DNA of 6,709 bases from Bacillota bacterium (GTDB lineage: Bacteria > Bacillota > Clostridia > Oscillospirales > Oscillospiraceae), in assembly GCA_023393155.1 (NCBI GenBank), contig JAEWML010000246.1, forward strand, positions 1 to 6,709, in the 5' to 3' direction. Made by a program: the position numbers and the translations under genes. This document shows, one piece after another, positions 1-6,280 of the stretch. The notes under the pieces are model-generated. The model was not told the origin of the DNA, did no database searches, and saw only the letters and a list, made by a program, of their open reading frames with translations. Position 1 is the first letter of the stretch; the number at the start of each line of letters is the position of its first letter.

Positions 1-50
1 GTATCCAACAGCCTGTATGGAGCTGGCGCAGGGGATGGGTTTCCGTTCAT
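1..50 (-). CDS. Possible start of an unidentified downstream gene (partial, runs off left edge)
   Basis: An ATG at 48-50 opens a frame reading MNGNPSPAPAPYRLLD that stays open to the window edge. An in-frame TGA lies a few codons upstream and no better start lies between them. It begins 39 bp after the stop of the DUF3810 gene on the same strand, so it could be the next operon member. The upstream AAAGAAGAT is only a weak ribosome binding site. The PYRLLD segment resembles the N-terminus of some Firmicute SAM-dependent methyltransferases as I remember them, but 16 residues cannot establish a family. No function is assigned. Confidence 0.35.
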   Translation of the reverse strand, partial: MNGNPSPAPAPYRLLD

Positions 51-89
51 TTTTCGATCTTCTTTCAGATGGCCGGATCAGGCGGCGGC

Positions 90-1178
90 TCATTTGTAAT
101 AGGCCGCCAGCAGGTCCACCACCATGCCGTAGCTCTTCATGCCGTGCTCGTCTCCGTAGCCCTTTAAAAGCCCGTCATAGACCTTGTTGGAGACTTTTTT
201 TACCATGGAATCGCGAAATTGCGCCCAATAGGCGCTGTTGTGGGCCAAATCCGCCCGCACGGTGTCGGGAAGCCCCTCGTAGACCTCACGCCAGTGGTCC
301 GGGTCTGCCTGATAAAGGGCGTTTTCAAGATGTACATAGCCCAAAAGCCAGCCGGAATAGGCGTAGTCCGGCAGACCGGAAACGGTGCAGGCCAGAACCG
401 CGATGAAGTTGCACTCCTGCTCGGAGGCAAAGCCCCGCTGATGGGCCAGCTCGTGAGCCACGGTGGAGGGCAGAAACACGGCGGGACTGTCCACATTCAC
501 GTTGCTCTCCCCAATGAGGGGACAGTAAAACCCCGTAAAGTCCAACATGCTCATCACGCGGGAAAAATAAACGGCCTTTGGGGGTTGGTCGTCAAAGGCC
601 AGGAAGGGAAACTCCTGTGAAACCGGGCCGTAAACCGCAACGCTCTCTTGCAGAATTTCCTCTGTGGACATGGCAAATAGACCGTTTTCGTCCCGGGGAA
701 CCTGCCCTGCCGTCTCCGCCAGCCGGTCCGCGAAATACTGGGTGACGGCGGTCAAGTCTTCCAAAGACACGTCCTGAGCGACAATGCCGGATTTGGCCTG
801 AAAGCCGTCCGCCCGGTACTGTACGCCCCACAGCCAGCAAAACGCCAGCCAGACCGTCAGCCCCGTGCACACGGCCCCCAGCAAAGCACCGTACGCCCGG
901 CGGCCACGTCCCTCCCTCGTCCGAAAGACGGCGATGGTTCCAAGGCTTAGGTAGGCGACGACAAATACCACCAGTAATCCGGACAGGACTTCCATCACGG
1001 AGAAATCCACCCGGTAGCTGAAAGTGCCCAGCAGTCGGCGGAAGGGATTCGTCACCTGCTCCGTCAGGGCGGTCATCCACGCGCCGTTCCACCGGACGGC
1101 AAAAAAGACAGCCAGAAGCAGCAAGTCTGCCGCCAGCCATAGATGCAGCTTTTTGTACCGCGTAAAAAATGTTTTCAT
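90..1178 (-). CDS. DUF3810 family membrane-anchored putative zinc metallopeptidase
   Basis: The protein has 362 residues. Three hydrophobic segments at about 12-30, 60-84 and 96-118 precede a soluble domain (119-362). That domain carries HELAHQRGF at 242-250, an HExxH zinc-protease motif, followed by acidic residues E253 and E255 that could supply the third zinc ligand. This layout and the HELAHQ-GF context match the DUF3810 family (PF12725), whose substrates are unknown to me. The basic N-terminus and the arginine-rich loop at 86-94 suggest by the positive-inside rule that the HELAH domain faces outside. The frame is open further upstream, but the ATG at 1178 is preferred: it matches the natural N-terminus (MKTFFTRYKK), has GGAG 8 nt upstream, and lies 5 bp after the stop of the preceding ATPase gene. 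That implies co-transcription with the importer. Proteolytic activity is inferred from the motif only. Confidence 0.88.
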   Translation of the reverse strand: MKTFFTRYKKLHLWLAADLLLLAVFFAVRWNGAWMTALTEQVTNPFRRLLGTFSYRVDFSVMEVLSGLLVVFVVAYLSLGTIAVFRTREGRGRRAYGALLGAVCTGLTVWLAFCWLWGVQYRADGFQAKSGIVAQDVSLEDLTAVTQYFADRLAETAGQVPRDENGLFAMSTEEILQESVAVYGPVSQEFPFLAFDDQPPKAVYFSRVMSMLDFTGFYCPLIGESNVNVDSPAVFLPSTVAHELAHQRGFASEQECNFIAVLACTVSGLPDYAYSGWLLGYVHLENALYQADPDHWREVYEGLPDTVRADLAHNSAYWAQFRDSMVKKVSNKVYDGLLKGYGDEHGMKSYGMVVDLLAAYYK

Positions 1179-1183
1179 ACCCG

Positions 1184-1918
1184 TCACTCCGAGGCAAGAA
1201 GACGGCGGGTGTACTCCTCCTTGGGATTGCCGAACAGCTCTTCCACCGTCCCCTGCTCCACAATTCGCCCGTCCTTCATCACCAATACCCGATGGCAAAG
1301 CTGATATACCACGTTTAAATCGTGGGAGATGAACAGATAGCTCAGCTCCAGCTCCCGGTTCAGCTTTTTCAAAAGTCCCAGAATCTGGGCCTGAATCGTC
1401 ACATCCAAGGCAGACACGGGCTCGTCCGCCACCAGAAATTTCGGCCGCTGAATCAGCGCCGCCGCGATAGACACCCGCTGGCGCTGACCGCCGGAAAGCT
1501 CCGCGGGCTTCGCGTCCAGCACCTCCTCGGGCAGCTCCACCCGGTCCAGAATGTCCCGCACGCGCTGCGCCCGCTCCTCCGCGTTGTATTTACCGAAAAT
1601 CCGCAGCGGTTCCTCCAGAATCCACGCCACGGAATAGGCGGGATTCAAGGAGCTGTACGGGTCCTGAAAAATCATCTGGGGACGCTTGGTGTAGTGGATG
1701 ATTTCGCCGGAGTCGGGCTGAAGCATGCCCAGAATCGCCTTTGCCAGAGTGGATTTTCCCGTGCCGGATTCCCCCACCAGACCCAGAATCTCCCCCTCGC
1801 GCACATCGAAGGTTACGTCGTGCAGCACTTCCCGCCGCTTCGCTTTTCCCAGTAGCCCTCCGCCGCTCTCATACCCGCAGGAGAGATGGCGGACGGACAG
1901 AGCCGGCTGATCGGTCAT
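1184..1918 (-). CDS. Peptide/nickel-type ABC transporter ATP-binding protein, second ATPase (DppF/OppF/NikE-like)
   Basis: This 244-residue ABC ATPase would bind ATP on the cytoplasmic face and pair with the other ATPase to power uptake. Visible motifs are Walker [10 protein letters not shown] (49-57), the Q-loop glutamine in [11 protein letters not shown] (Q85), the complete signature LSGGQRQR (141-148), Walker B FLVADEP (161-167) with D-loop SALD, and the H-loop histidine in FISHD (H199). The QDPYSSLNP and [17 protein letters not shown] stretches are typical of the OppF/DppF/NikE branch. It ends at [11 protein letters not shown], where longer family members have HPYT followed by a C-terminal extension with cysteines, so its size is closer to NikE. 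The start has a very strong site (GGAGGGAGG, 1927-1935) 8 nt upstream. The gene follows the other ATPase gene after a 64-bp AT-rich gap that may hold its own promoter. Confidence 0.93.
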   Translation of the reverse strand: MTDQPALSVRHLSCGYESGGGLLGKAKRREVLHDVTFDVREGEILGLVGESGTGKSTLAKAILGMLQPDSGEIIHYTKRPQMIFQDPYSSLNPAYSVAWILEEPLRIFGKYNAEERAQRVRDILDRVELPEEVLDAKPAELSGGQRQRVSIAAALIQRPKFLVADEPVSALDVTIQAQILGLLKKLNRELELSYLFISHDLNVVYQLCHRVLVMKDGRIVEQGTVEELFGNPKEEYTRRLLASE

Positions 1919-1926
1919 CGCGGAAA

Positions 1927-1935
1927 CCTCCCTCC
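1927..1935 (-). promoter_or_regulatory. Strong ribosome binding site of the second ATPase gene
   Basis: GGAGGGAGG lies 8 nt before the ATG at 1918, a near-perfect match to the anti-Shine-Dalgarno. It would lie only a few bases from the 5' end of a transcript made from the candidate promoter at 1945-1973. Confidence 0.75.
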
Positions 1936-1938
1936 GTC

Positions 1939-1971
1939 AACACAAATATCTTAAACACAAACTGAAATATC
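1939..1971. repeat. Short interleaved direct repeats in the AT-rich intergenic gap
   Basis: On the plus strand AACACAAA occurs at 1939-1946 and again at 1954-1961 (15-bp period). AAATATC occurs at 1944-1950 and 1965-1971 (21-bp period). Both copies are exact. They overlap the candidate promoter, with one AAATATC copy in the -10 region and the other in the -35 region. They could be operator half-sites or chance in an A-rich stretch. Confidence 0.4.
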
Positions 1972-1973
1972 AA
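1945..1973 (-). promoter_or_regulatory. Candidate sigma-A promoter for the second ATPase and DUF3810 genes
   Basis: Reading the minus strand, TTGATA (1973-1968, 5 of 6 to the -35 consensus) and GATATT (1950-1945, 4 of 6 to the -10 consensus) are separated by exactly 17 bp. Initiation would be expected near the purines at 1937-1938, giving a leader of about 20 nt that includes the strong Shine-Dalgarno. The gap is sharply AT-rich (36 of 44 bases from 1939 to 1982) inside a GC-rich operon, which fits a promoter. AT-rich sequence also raises the chance of accidental matches. Confidence 0.42.
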
Positions 1974-1982
1974 ATAAAAATA

Positions 1983-2780
1983 TTACAAATTGGAATCGGA
2001 CTCGGGCCTGTTCCGGGAGGGAATGGCGGCCACAAGCTTTTTCGTGTAGGGGTGCTGGGGATTGGAGTAGACCTCCTCCGTGGCGCCCGACTCCACAATC
2101 ACCCCAGTCTGCATCACCGCCACCCGGGAGGTAATCCTGCGAACCACGTTCAGATTGTGGGAGATAAACAGCATGGACATGCCGTATTCCCGGTTCAGCC
2201 GTTTCAAAAGCTCCAGAATCTGAGACTGAATGGTCACGTCCAGCGCGGTGGTTGGCTCGTCCAGCAACAGGAGCTTGGGATGAATCACGGCTGCCGCGGC
2301 AATCATCGCCCGCTGGAGCATGCCCCCGGAGAGCTGATGGGGGTATTTGTCATAGAGCGTCTCAGGCTCGGGCAGCTCCACCCGCGCCATGGCGGCAAGG
2401 GCCCGGGCGCGGCGCTCCGCCGCGTTCATATCCGCGTGGAGGTACAGGCATTCCTCAATCTGCCGCCCGATTTTCATCAGCGGGTCCATGCTGGACTGAG
2501 GCTCCTGAAACACCACGCCGATGTCCCGGCCCTGAATTTTCCGCAGGGCGGCACGGTCCGCGTGGAGCAGGTCCTGCCCGTCCAGCAGCACGTCGCCGGA
2601 ATAGCTGCACTGCTTGCGGGGCAACAGTCCCGCCACCGACATGGCGGTGACGGATTTGCCGGAGCCAGACTCCCCCACAAGGCCGAGAATCTCCCCGTCG
2701 GCAATGGAGAGGGACACGCCGGCCACCGCCTCCCGGCAGCGGGAATGAAATTTCACATGAAGGTCCCGGATTTCAAGCAT
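1983..2780 (-). CDS. Peptide/nickel-type ABC transporter ATP-binding protein, first ATPase (DppD/OppD/NikD-like)
   Basis: This 265-residue ABC ATPase is the partner of the second ATPase in the importer. Motifs are Walker A GESGSGKS (36-43), the Q-loop glutamine in VFQEPQSSMDP (Q92), signature LSGGMLQR (150-157), Walker B LLLLDEP (170-176) with TTALD, and H208 in FISHN. The GGMLQR form of the signature is characteristic of the OppD/DppD/NikD branch rather than OppF, which helps place it. The residue after the H-loop histidine is asparagine instead of the usual aspartate. It reaches NPQHPYTKKL (240-249), the start of the oligopeptide-transporter C-terminal region, then stops after 16 more residues, without the cysteine cluster of longer DppD/OppD proteins. 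The ATG overlaps the end of permease C by 8 bp (ATGCTTGA), with a purine-rich AAGGGGGGAG just upstream, implying translational coupling. Confidence 0.93.
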   Translation of the reverse strand: MLEIRDLHVKFHSRCREAVAGVSLSIADGEILGLVGESGSGKSVTAMSVAGLLPRKQCSYSGDVLLDGQDLLHADRAALRKIQGRDIGVVFQEPQSSMDPLMKIGRQIEECLYLHADMNAAERRARALAAMARVELPEPETLYDKYPHQLSGGMLQRAMIAAAAVIHPKLLLLDEPTTALDVTIQSQILELLKRLNREYGMSMLFISHNLNVVRRITSRVAVMQTGVIVESGATEEVYSNPQHPYTKKLVAAIPSRNRPESDSNL

Positions 2781-3606
2781 TCCGCTCCCCCCTTCCGTCC
2801 TGAAGCCCCTCGCCGATGAGGCCCACGCCGAAAATCAGCGCCACTATCATTCCGCCGGAGCAAAGCGCGTACCACGGGGCGGTGACAAACATCCCCTGCG
2901 CCTCGGAGAGCAGCGCGCCCAGCGACGCCTCCGGCGGCTGGCCGCAAAGGCCCAGAAAGCTCATGGACGCCTCCGCCAGCACCGCGTTGTTAAACCCGAT
3001 GGTCAAGGCGGGGAGCAAAATATGAAGGGTGTTTGGCAGCATATGGACAAAGAGAATGCGTGCGCTGCCCGCCCCCATCAGCCGGGCGCTCTGGACAAAA
3101 TTCGCGTCCCGCAGGGTGGAAAACGCCGTGCGGGATACCCGGGCAAAGCTGGGGATAAACACTACCCCCAGCACCAGCAGCACCTGGTATTTTCCGGAAC
3201 CGAAAGCGGCCACGCACACCAGCGCCAGCAAAATGCTGGGGAAAGCGGTGATGGTGTCGTTCAGGCGCATCAGCGCCTCGTCCACCGCCCCGCCGAAATA
3301 CCCGGTCAGCGCCCCGATGAGGGTGCCGAAGATTCCGCCGATTGCCACCGTTCCCCCGGCCACCAGAGCGGTGAATCCCGCGCCCCTGAGGACGCGGCTG
3401 AATATGTCCCTGCCAAAGTTGTCCGTTCCGAACAAATGGGTAAAAGAAGGGGGCAGAAGCGTTTCCCCGCCGCGCATGGCGGTGGGGTCGTAGGGCGTCC
3501 ACACCGCGCCCAGCAGAATCAGGGCCAGCAGAACACCCGTAATAATACAGCCCGCGAGAAAGCAGGCGTTTCGGTGGGCGCGAACGGCTTTTTGCAGCGT
3601 TTTCAT
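2773..3606 (-). CDS. Peptide/nickel-type ABC transporter permease C (DppC/OppC/NikC-like)
   Basis: This 277-residue inner-membrane permease is one half of the translocation channel. It has a first membrane segment at about 15-36, then the OppC-type motif GTDNFGRDIFSRVLRG (60-75). Further hydrophobic segments lie near 78-103, 118-135, 140-155, 192-212 and 248-266. The cytoplasmic EAA loop that contacts an ATPase is visible as FVQSARLMGAG...HMLPN (170-192), with its conserved glycine and LP. The frame extends to 3681, but the ATG at 3606 is chosen: it has GGAGG 9 nt upstream and overlaps the permease B stop in an ATGA, a standard coupling arrangement. Length and order (after permease B, before the ATPases) match the family. 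Confidence 0.94.
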   Translation of the reverse strand: MKTLQKAVRAHRNACFLAGCIITGVLLALILLGAVWTPYDPTAMRGGETLLPPSFTHLFGTDNFGRDIFSRVLRGAGFTALVAGGTVAIGGIFGTLIGALTGYFGGAVDEALMRLNDTITAFPSILLALVCVAAFGSGKYQVLLVLGVVFIPSFARVSRTAFSTLRDANFVQSARLMGAGSARILFVHMLPNTLHILLPALTIGFNNAVLAEASMSFLGLCGQPPEASLGALLSEAQGMFVTAPWYALCSGGMIVALIFGVGLIGEGLQDGRGERNA

Positions 3607-4547
3607 GTCCGCGTACCTCCAAGCCTTGGGTCGATGAAGCGGTTGATCAGGTCCGCCGCGGTGTTTGCCACCACCACCCACAGGGCCAGAATCACCACGA
3701 TGGCCTGCACCGTGGGATAGTCCCGCCCCGAGATGGACGTGAGCAGCAGCCGCCCCAGCCCCGGCAGGTTAAACACCTGCTCCACCACGATGCTTCCCGC
3801 CACGATTTCCGCCATGGTCTGGGCCAGAAATGTGACCACCGGAACCAGTGAGTTTTTCAGCACATGACGATATAACACCCCCGACCGGTCGTTTCCCCGG
3901 GCAATGGCGGTGCGCACATAATCCTTGTCCATCTCCGCCAGCACGGTGCTGCGGAGCATCCGCACGGTCTGGGCCACCCGGGGAATGGCGAGGGCGACGG
4001 CGGGAAACAGCAGATACCACACCGACCCGCCCACATCCGCCTCAAAGCCGGGAAAGGCCCCGTGGCGAAACCAGTGCAAAAGGATGCTGAACAGCCATGT
4101 CAGCAAGATGCCGGTAAAAAACGGAGGCAGGGCCATCAAAAACTGGTTTGCCACCGTATTCACCGCGCCCTCAAGCCGTCCGCCCCGCCGCACGGAGCGA
4201 AGGCCCAGGGGCAGGGCCAGCGCCAGCGTCAGCGCAAAGGCCATCAGGCTGAGCGTCAGCGTCACCGGAAGCCGGGCGGAAAGCAGGTCCGCAACAGGTC
4301 CGCCGGAATAGGACTGTCCCGGATCACCCGTGACAAAGCCCCCAAGCCAGCTTCCGTACTGCACCAGAAAGGGGCGGTCCAGCCCCATTTCATGGCGCAG
4401 CTCCGCCACCCGCTGGGGCGTGGCCTCCGTTCCCAGCCGGTCGGTGGCGGGGTCCCCCGCCACCACCTGAAACGCCGCGAAGGCCAGAAAGGAGACGGCC
4501 AGCATGGTCGCAAGCAGCGCCGCCAATTTTTTTGCCGCGTATTTCAA
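3603..4547 (-). CDS. Peptide/nickel-type ABC transporter permease B (DppB/OppB/NikB-like), TTG start
   Basis: This 314-residue permease is the other half of the channel. It shows an N-terminal membrane segment (about 8-30), the periplasmic-type segment typical of OppB/DppB proteins (GDPATDRLG, MGLDRPFLVQYGSWLGGFVTGD, 31-75), and membrane segments near 97-118, 135-158, 177-193, 233-256 and 280-300. The EAA-type loop is KDYVRTAIARGNDR...HVLKN (208-232). The C-terminus ends INRFIDPRLGG, typical of DppB-like permeases. The start is assigned to the TTG at 4547, giving MKYAAKKLAALL. It has AAAGGAGG (4556-4563) 8 nt upstream and gives a conventional short basic N-terminus before the first helix. A TTG at 4583 in the same frame has no ribosome binding site and would add a 12-residue tail. 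It lies 46 bp after the binding-protein gene. Confidence 0.93.
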   Translation of the reverse strand: MKYAAKKLAALLATMLAVSFLAFAAFQVVAGDPATDRLGTEATPQRVAELRHEMGLDRPFLVQYGSWLGGFVTGDPGQSYSGGPVADLLSARLPVTLTLSLMAFALTLALALPLGLRSVRRGGRLEGAVNTVANQFLMALPPFFTGILLTWLFSILLHWFRHGAFPGFEADVGGSVWYLLFPAVALAIPRVAQTVRMLRSTVLAEMDKDYVRTAIARGNDRSGVLYRHVLKNSLVPVVTFLAQTMAEIVAGSIVVEQVFNLPGLGRLLLTSISGRDYPTVQAIVVILALWVVVANTAADLINRFIDPRLGGTRT

Positions 4548-4555
4548 GGCCGCCG

Positions 4556-4563
4556 CCTCCTTT
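4556..4563 (-). promoter_or_regulatory. Ribosome binding site that fixes the TTG start of permease B
   Basis: AAAGGAGG lies 8 nt upstream of the TTG at 4545-4547. No ATG or GTG is suitably spaced from it, and the more distal TTG at 4583 has no such site. It therefore decides the start in favour of TTG at 4547. Confidence 0.8.
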
Positions 4564-4593
4564 CCGTCTCCGGGTGCGTGCAAGTTCCCACAA

Positions 4594-6150
4594 TTATCCG
4601 GCCTTCACGCCGGAGAGGTCCATCACGTAGATGGGATAAAACCGATACCCGTCCAGCCCCGCGCGGACGGCGACCAGGTCGCCCAAATCCTGAAGGTAGA
4701 CGTTGGCGGCGTTGGCCGCCAGATTTTCCTGCATTTGCTTGTACAGCTTCACCAGCCCCGCATCGTCTCCCGCGCCGGAAACCAGCTGGGACTGCTTAAA
4801 CAGAGCGTCGTATTCCGCGTTGCTGTAATTCACGAAGTTTTTGCCGTAGTCGGAGGTAAACCGTTCCAGCATGGCCCGCCCGGTCATGCTGCTGGCATCC
4901 ACGCCCACCACAGTGGACTGGTAGTTTCGGTCGGTGTAGACCCGGCTGACCCATGTGCTCCAGTCCACCAGCTCAATTTTGGCGTTGACCCCCGCCGCCT
5001 TGAGCTGCTCCACCAGCACCTGGGCAGTGTCCACATGGGGCTGGTAGTTGGAGGGAACGGTGATGGTGAGGTCAAAGCCATTCGGATACCCGGCCTCTGC
5101 AAGCAGAGCCTTGGCTTTTTCAAGGTTTTGGGTATAATAGTCGGTGAGGGAATCGTCAAAGTACTTTGCAAACGACGGGTACATGCTGGAGCCAAGGGGT
5201 TTGCCCGTCCCGTCGCCCGCCAGATCGATCACCTGCTGCTTGTCCACGGCATAGCAAAGGGCCAGGCGCACCCGCAGGTCGTCCAACGGCTTCACTGCGT
5301 TATTCAAATAAAGCGCCTGAACAAGATTCATGGTGCCGTTCAAAATCTGGAAGCCGTTTCCCAGTTGGGCGGCCTGTGTGGGCGTGAGATGGGCGCACAG
5401 GTCCAGCGCCCCGCTTTGCAGGGCCAGCACCATCGCGTCGCCGCTCTCGAATATTTTAAAGGTCACGCTTTTCAGGGCGGGCTTGTCTCCCCAGTAGCCG
5501 TCAAACCGCTCAAGGGCAATGGAGTCCCCGGCGACCCGGCCTATAAATTTAAAGGGTCCGGTACCCACGGGAGCCGTGGCCTGCGCGTCGTAGTCCTTGG
5601 GGAGAATGGCGGTGGTAAGGGACGCCAAAAATTCGCTCTCCGCTGTGTTCAGCGTGATCACCACGGTTTTTTCATCCGTCGCCTTGACCGACTGAATAGC
5701 AGAAAACGCCTCCACCAGCGGGGCTTTTCCCTCACCGGCGTCGGCGCAGCGTTCGATGGACCAAACCACGTCGTCCACGCTCACCGCCGCGCCGTTGTGA
5801 AACGTCACGCCCTCACGCAGGGTGAAGGTGTACACCGTTCCGTCGGCTGATACCTCATGGTGGCTGGCGACCGCGTCGATCAGATCCCCGTCGGGAGTGG
5901 GCTTTACCAGCCCCTCGAATACGTTGAACATGACTTCTCTGGTCCCTGCCGATACCGTTAGGTGCGGGTCAAGGCTTTCGTCTAAATCCTGGGAAATGCC
6001 CACGGTGACGGAATCCGTCGCGGGCGACGGGCCGTTTCCGCCCGTGCTTTGTCCTCCTGTCGAATCGCTTGCGCTGCTGCCGCCCCCGCAACCCGAGAGT
6101 GCGGCGCAAAGAAGTGTCGCCAGAAATCCTGCCAAAATACGCTGTTTCAT
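4594..6150 (-). CDS. Peptide/nickel-type ABC transporter substrate-binding lipoprotein (SBP family 5)
   Basis: This 518-residue extracellular receptor delivers solute to the permeases. It begins with a lipoprotein signal peptide: basic MKQR, a hydrophobic core, and lipobox LSGC with Cys21 as the lipidated residue. A Gly/Ser-rich linker (22-46) follows. The mature part matches SBP_bac_5 (PF00496): the VTVGISQDLDESLDPH entry strand (48-63), NVFEGLVKPTPDGDLIDAVASHHEVSADG-type segment (76-104), FTLREGVTFHNGAAVSVDDVVWSIE (109-133), VGTGPFKF (195-202), DGYWGDKP (217-224), and RLALCYAVDKQ (295-305). Its length is normal for DppA-like receptors. The ligand cannot be read from sequence; peptide is the default, and nickel or opines are possible. 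The start at 6150 is chosen over an ATG at 6177 because AAGGAG lies 6 nt upstream of it and it yields a clean signal peptide. It is first in the importer operon. Confidence 0.94.
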   Translation of the reverse strand: MKQRILAGFLATLLCAALSGCGGGSSASDSTGGQSTGGNGPSPATDSVTVGISQDLDESLDPHLTVSAGTREVMFNVFEGLVKPTPDGDLIDAVASHHEVSADGTVYTFTLREGVTFHNGAAVSVDDVVWSIERCADAGEGKAPLVEAFSAIQSVKATDEKTVVITLNTAESEFLASLTTAILPKDYDAQATAPVGTGPFKFIGRVAGDSIALERFDGYWGDKPALKSVTFKIFESGDAMVLALQSGALDLCAHLTPTQAAQLGNGFQILNGTMNLVQALYLNNAVKPLDDLRVRLALCYAVDKQQVIDLAGDGTGKPLGSSMYPSFAKYFDDSLTDYYTQNLEKAKALLAEAGYPNGFDLTITVPSNYQPHVDTAQVLVEQLKAAGVNAKIELVDWSTWVSRVYTDRNYQSTVVGVDASSMTGRAMLERFTSDYGKNFVNYSNAEYDALFKQSQLVSGAGDDAGLVKLYKQMQENLAANAANVYLQDLGDLVAVRAGLDGYRFYPIYVMDLSGVKAG

Positions 6151-6163
6151 TGCTTTCTCCTTC

Positions 6164-6190
6164 CCCTGGCGGCCCATTGGGTCCGCCGGG
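6164..6190 (-). promoter_or_regulatory. Strong 5' leader hairpin abutting the ribosome binding site of the binding-protein gene
   Basis: On the minus strand CCC-GGCGG-A-CCC-AAT-GGG-CCGCC-A-GGG folds into an 11-bp, all-GC stem with one bulged A on each arm and a three-base loop. Its 3' foot (6164) is one base from the AAGGAG at 6157-6162. No T-run follows, so it is not an intrinsic terminator. It could modulate ribosome access or protect the mRNA 5' end. Its function is inferred. Confidence 0.5.
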
Positions 6191-6227
6191 TTTGAAAAAT
6201 ATTTGGCTCCTATTCAGTTTTATTCCC

Positions 6228-6280
6228 AAAAAGGGGCCTTGCGGGCCGTTCAGAAAAAACGTTCCGCAAGGCCGTATTTT
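6228..6280 (-). terminator. Intrinsic terminator after the AI-2E family gene
   Basis: A perfect 10-bp inverted repeat, GGCCTTGCGG at 6235-6244 and CCGCAAGGCC at 6264-6273, has an inner CGTT/AACG pairing (6247-6250 with 6258-6261). On the minus strand the stem is followed by CC then TTTTT, and it begins 38 bp after the stop of the AI-2E gene. An AAAATAC stretch precedes it, which gives weak bidirectional potential. The T-run is short and two bases from the stem, so termination may be incomplete. Confidence 0.7.

Noticed and set aside
65..89. GC-rich GCCG/CGGC pairing after the DUF3810 stop as a terminator
   Set aside because: The stem is only about 4 bp and no T-run follows on the minus strand.
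592..1263. Second minus-strand frame overlapping the DUF3810 gene
   Set aside because: It runs across the end of the ATPase gene and the N-terminal half of the DUF3810 gene, is Arg/Gly-rich, and has no family resemblance; the other frame carries the helices and HELAH motif.
1179..1298. Upstream extension of the DUF3810 frame
   Set aside because: The extra 40 residues overlap the ATPase C-terminus and look like out-of-frame sequence; the ATG at 1178 has its own ribosome binding site.
2052..2819. Plus-strand open frame of 255 codons opposite the first ATPase
   Set aside because: It is the complement shadow of an ATPase with all ABC motifs intact; its product is His/Arg/Pro-rich with no domain.
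3607..3681. Upstream extension of the permease C frame
   Set aside because: The extension (MGGGGKHRGG...) overlaps the permease B C-terminus and has no membrane or family features; the ATG at 3606 has GGAGG and ATGA coupling.
4548..4593. Promoter or terminator in the 46-bp gap between binding protein and permease B
   Set aside because: I see no -35/-10 pair, no stable stem and no T-run, only the ribosome binding site.
4504..5850. Long plus-strand open frame of 448 codons opposite the binding-protein gene
   Set aside because: It is antisense to a confidently identified gene, has a His/Gly/Val-rich composition typical of the reverse frame of GC-rich coding DNA, shows no recognisable domain, and crosses the permease B gene boundary.
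1184..6150. Naming the importer genes nikABCDE
   Set aside because: Gene order and short ATPases are compatible, but no nickel-specific residue, regulator or nickel-enzyme gene is visible, so only the family-level assignment is given.
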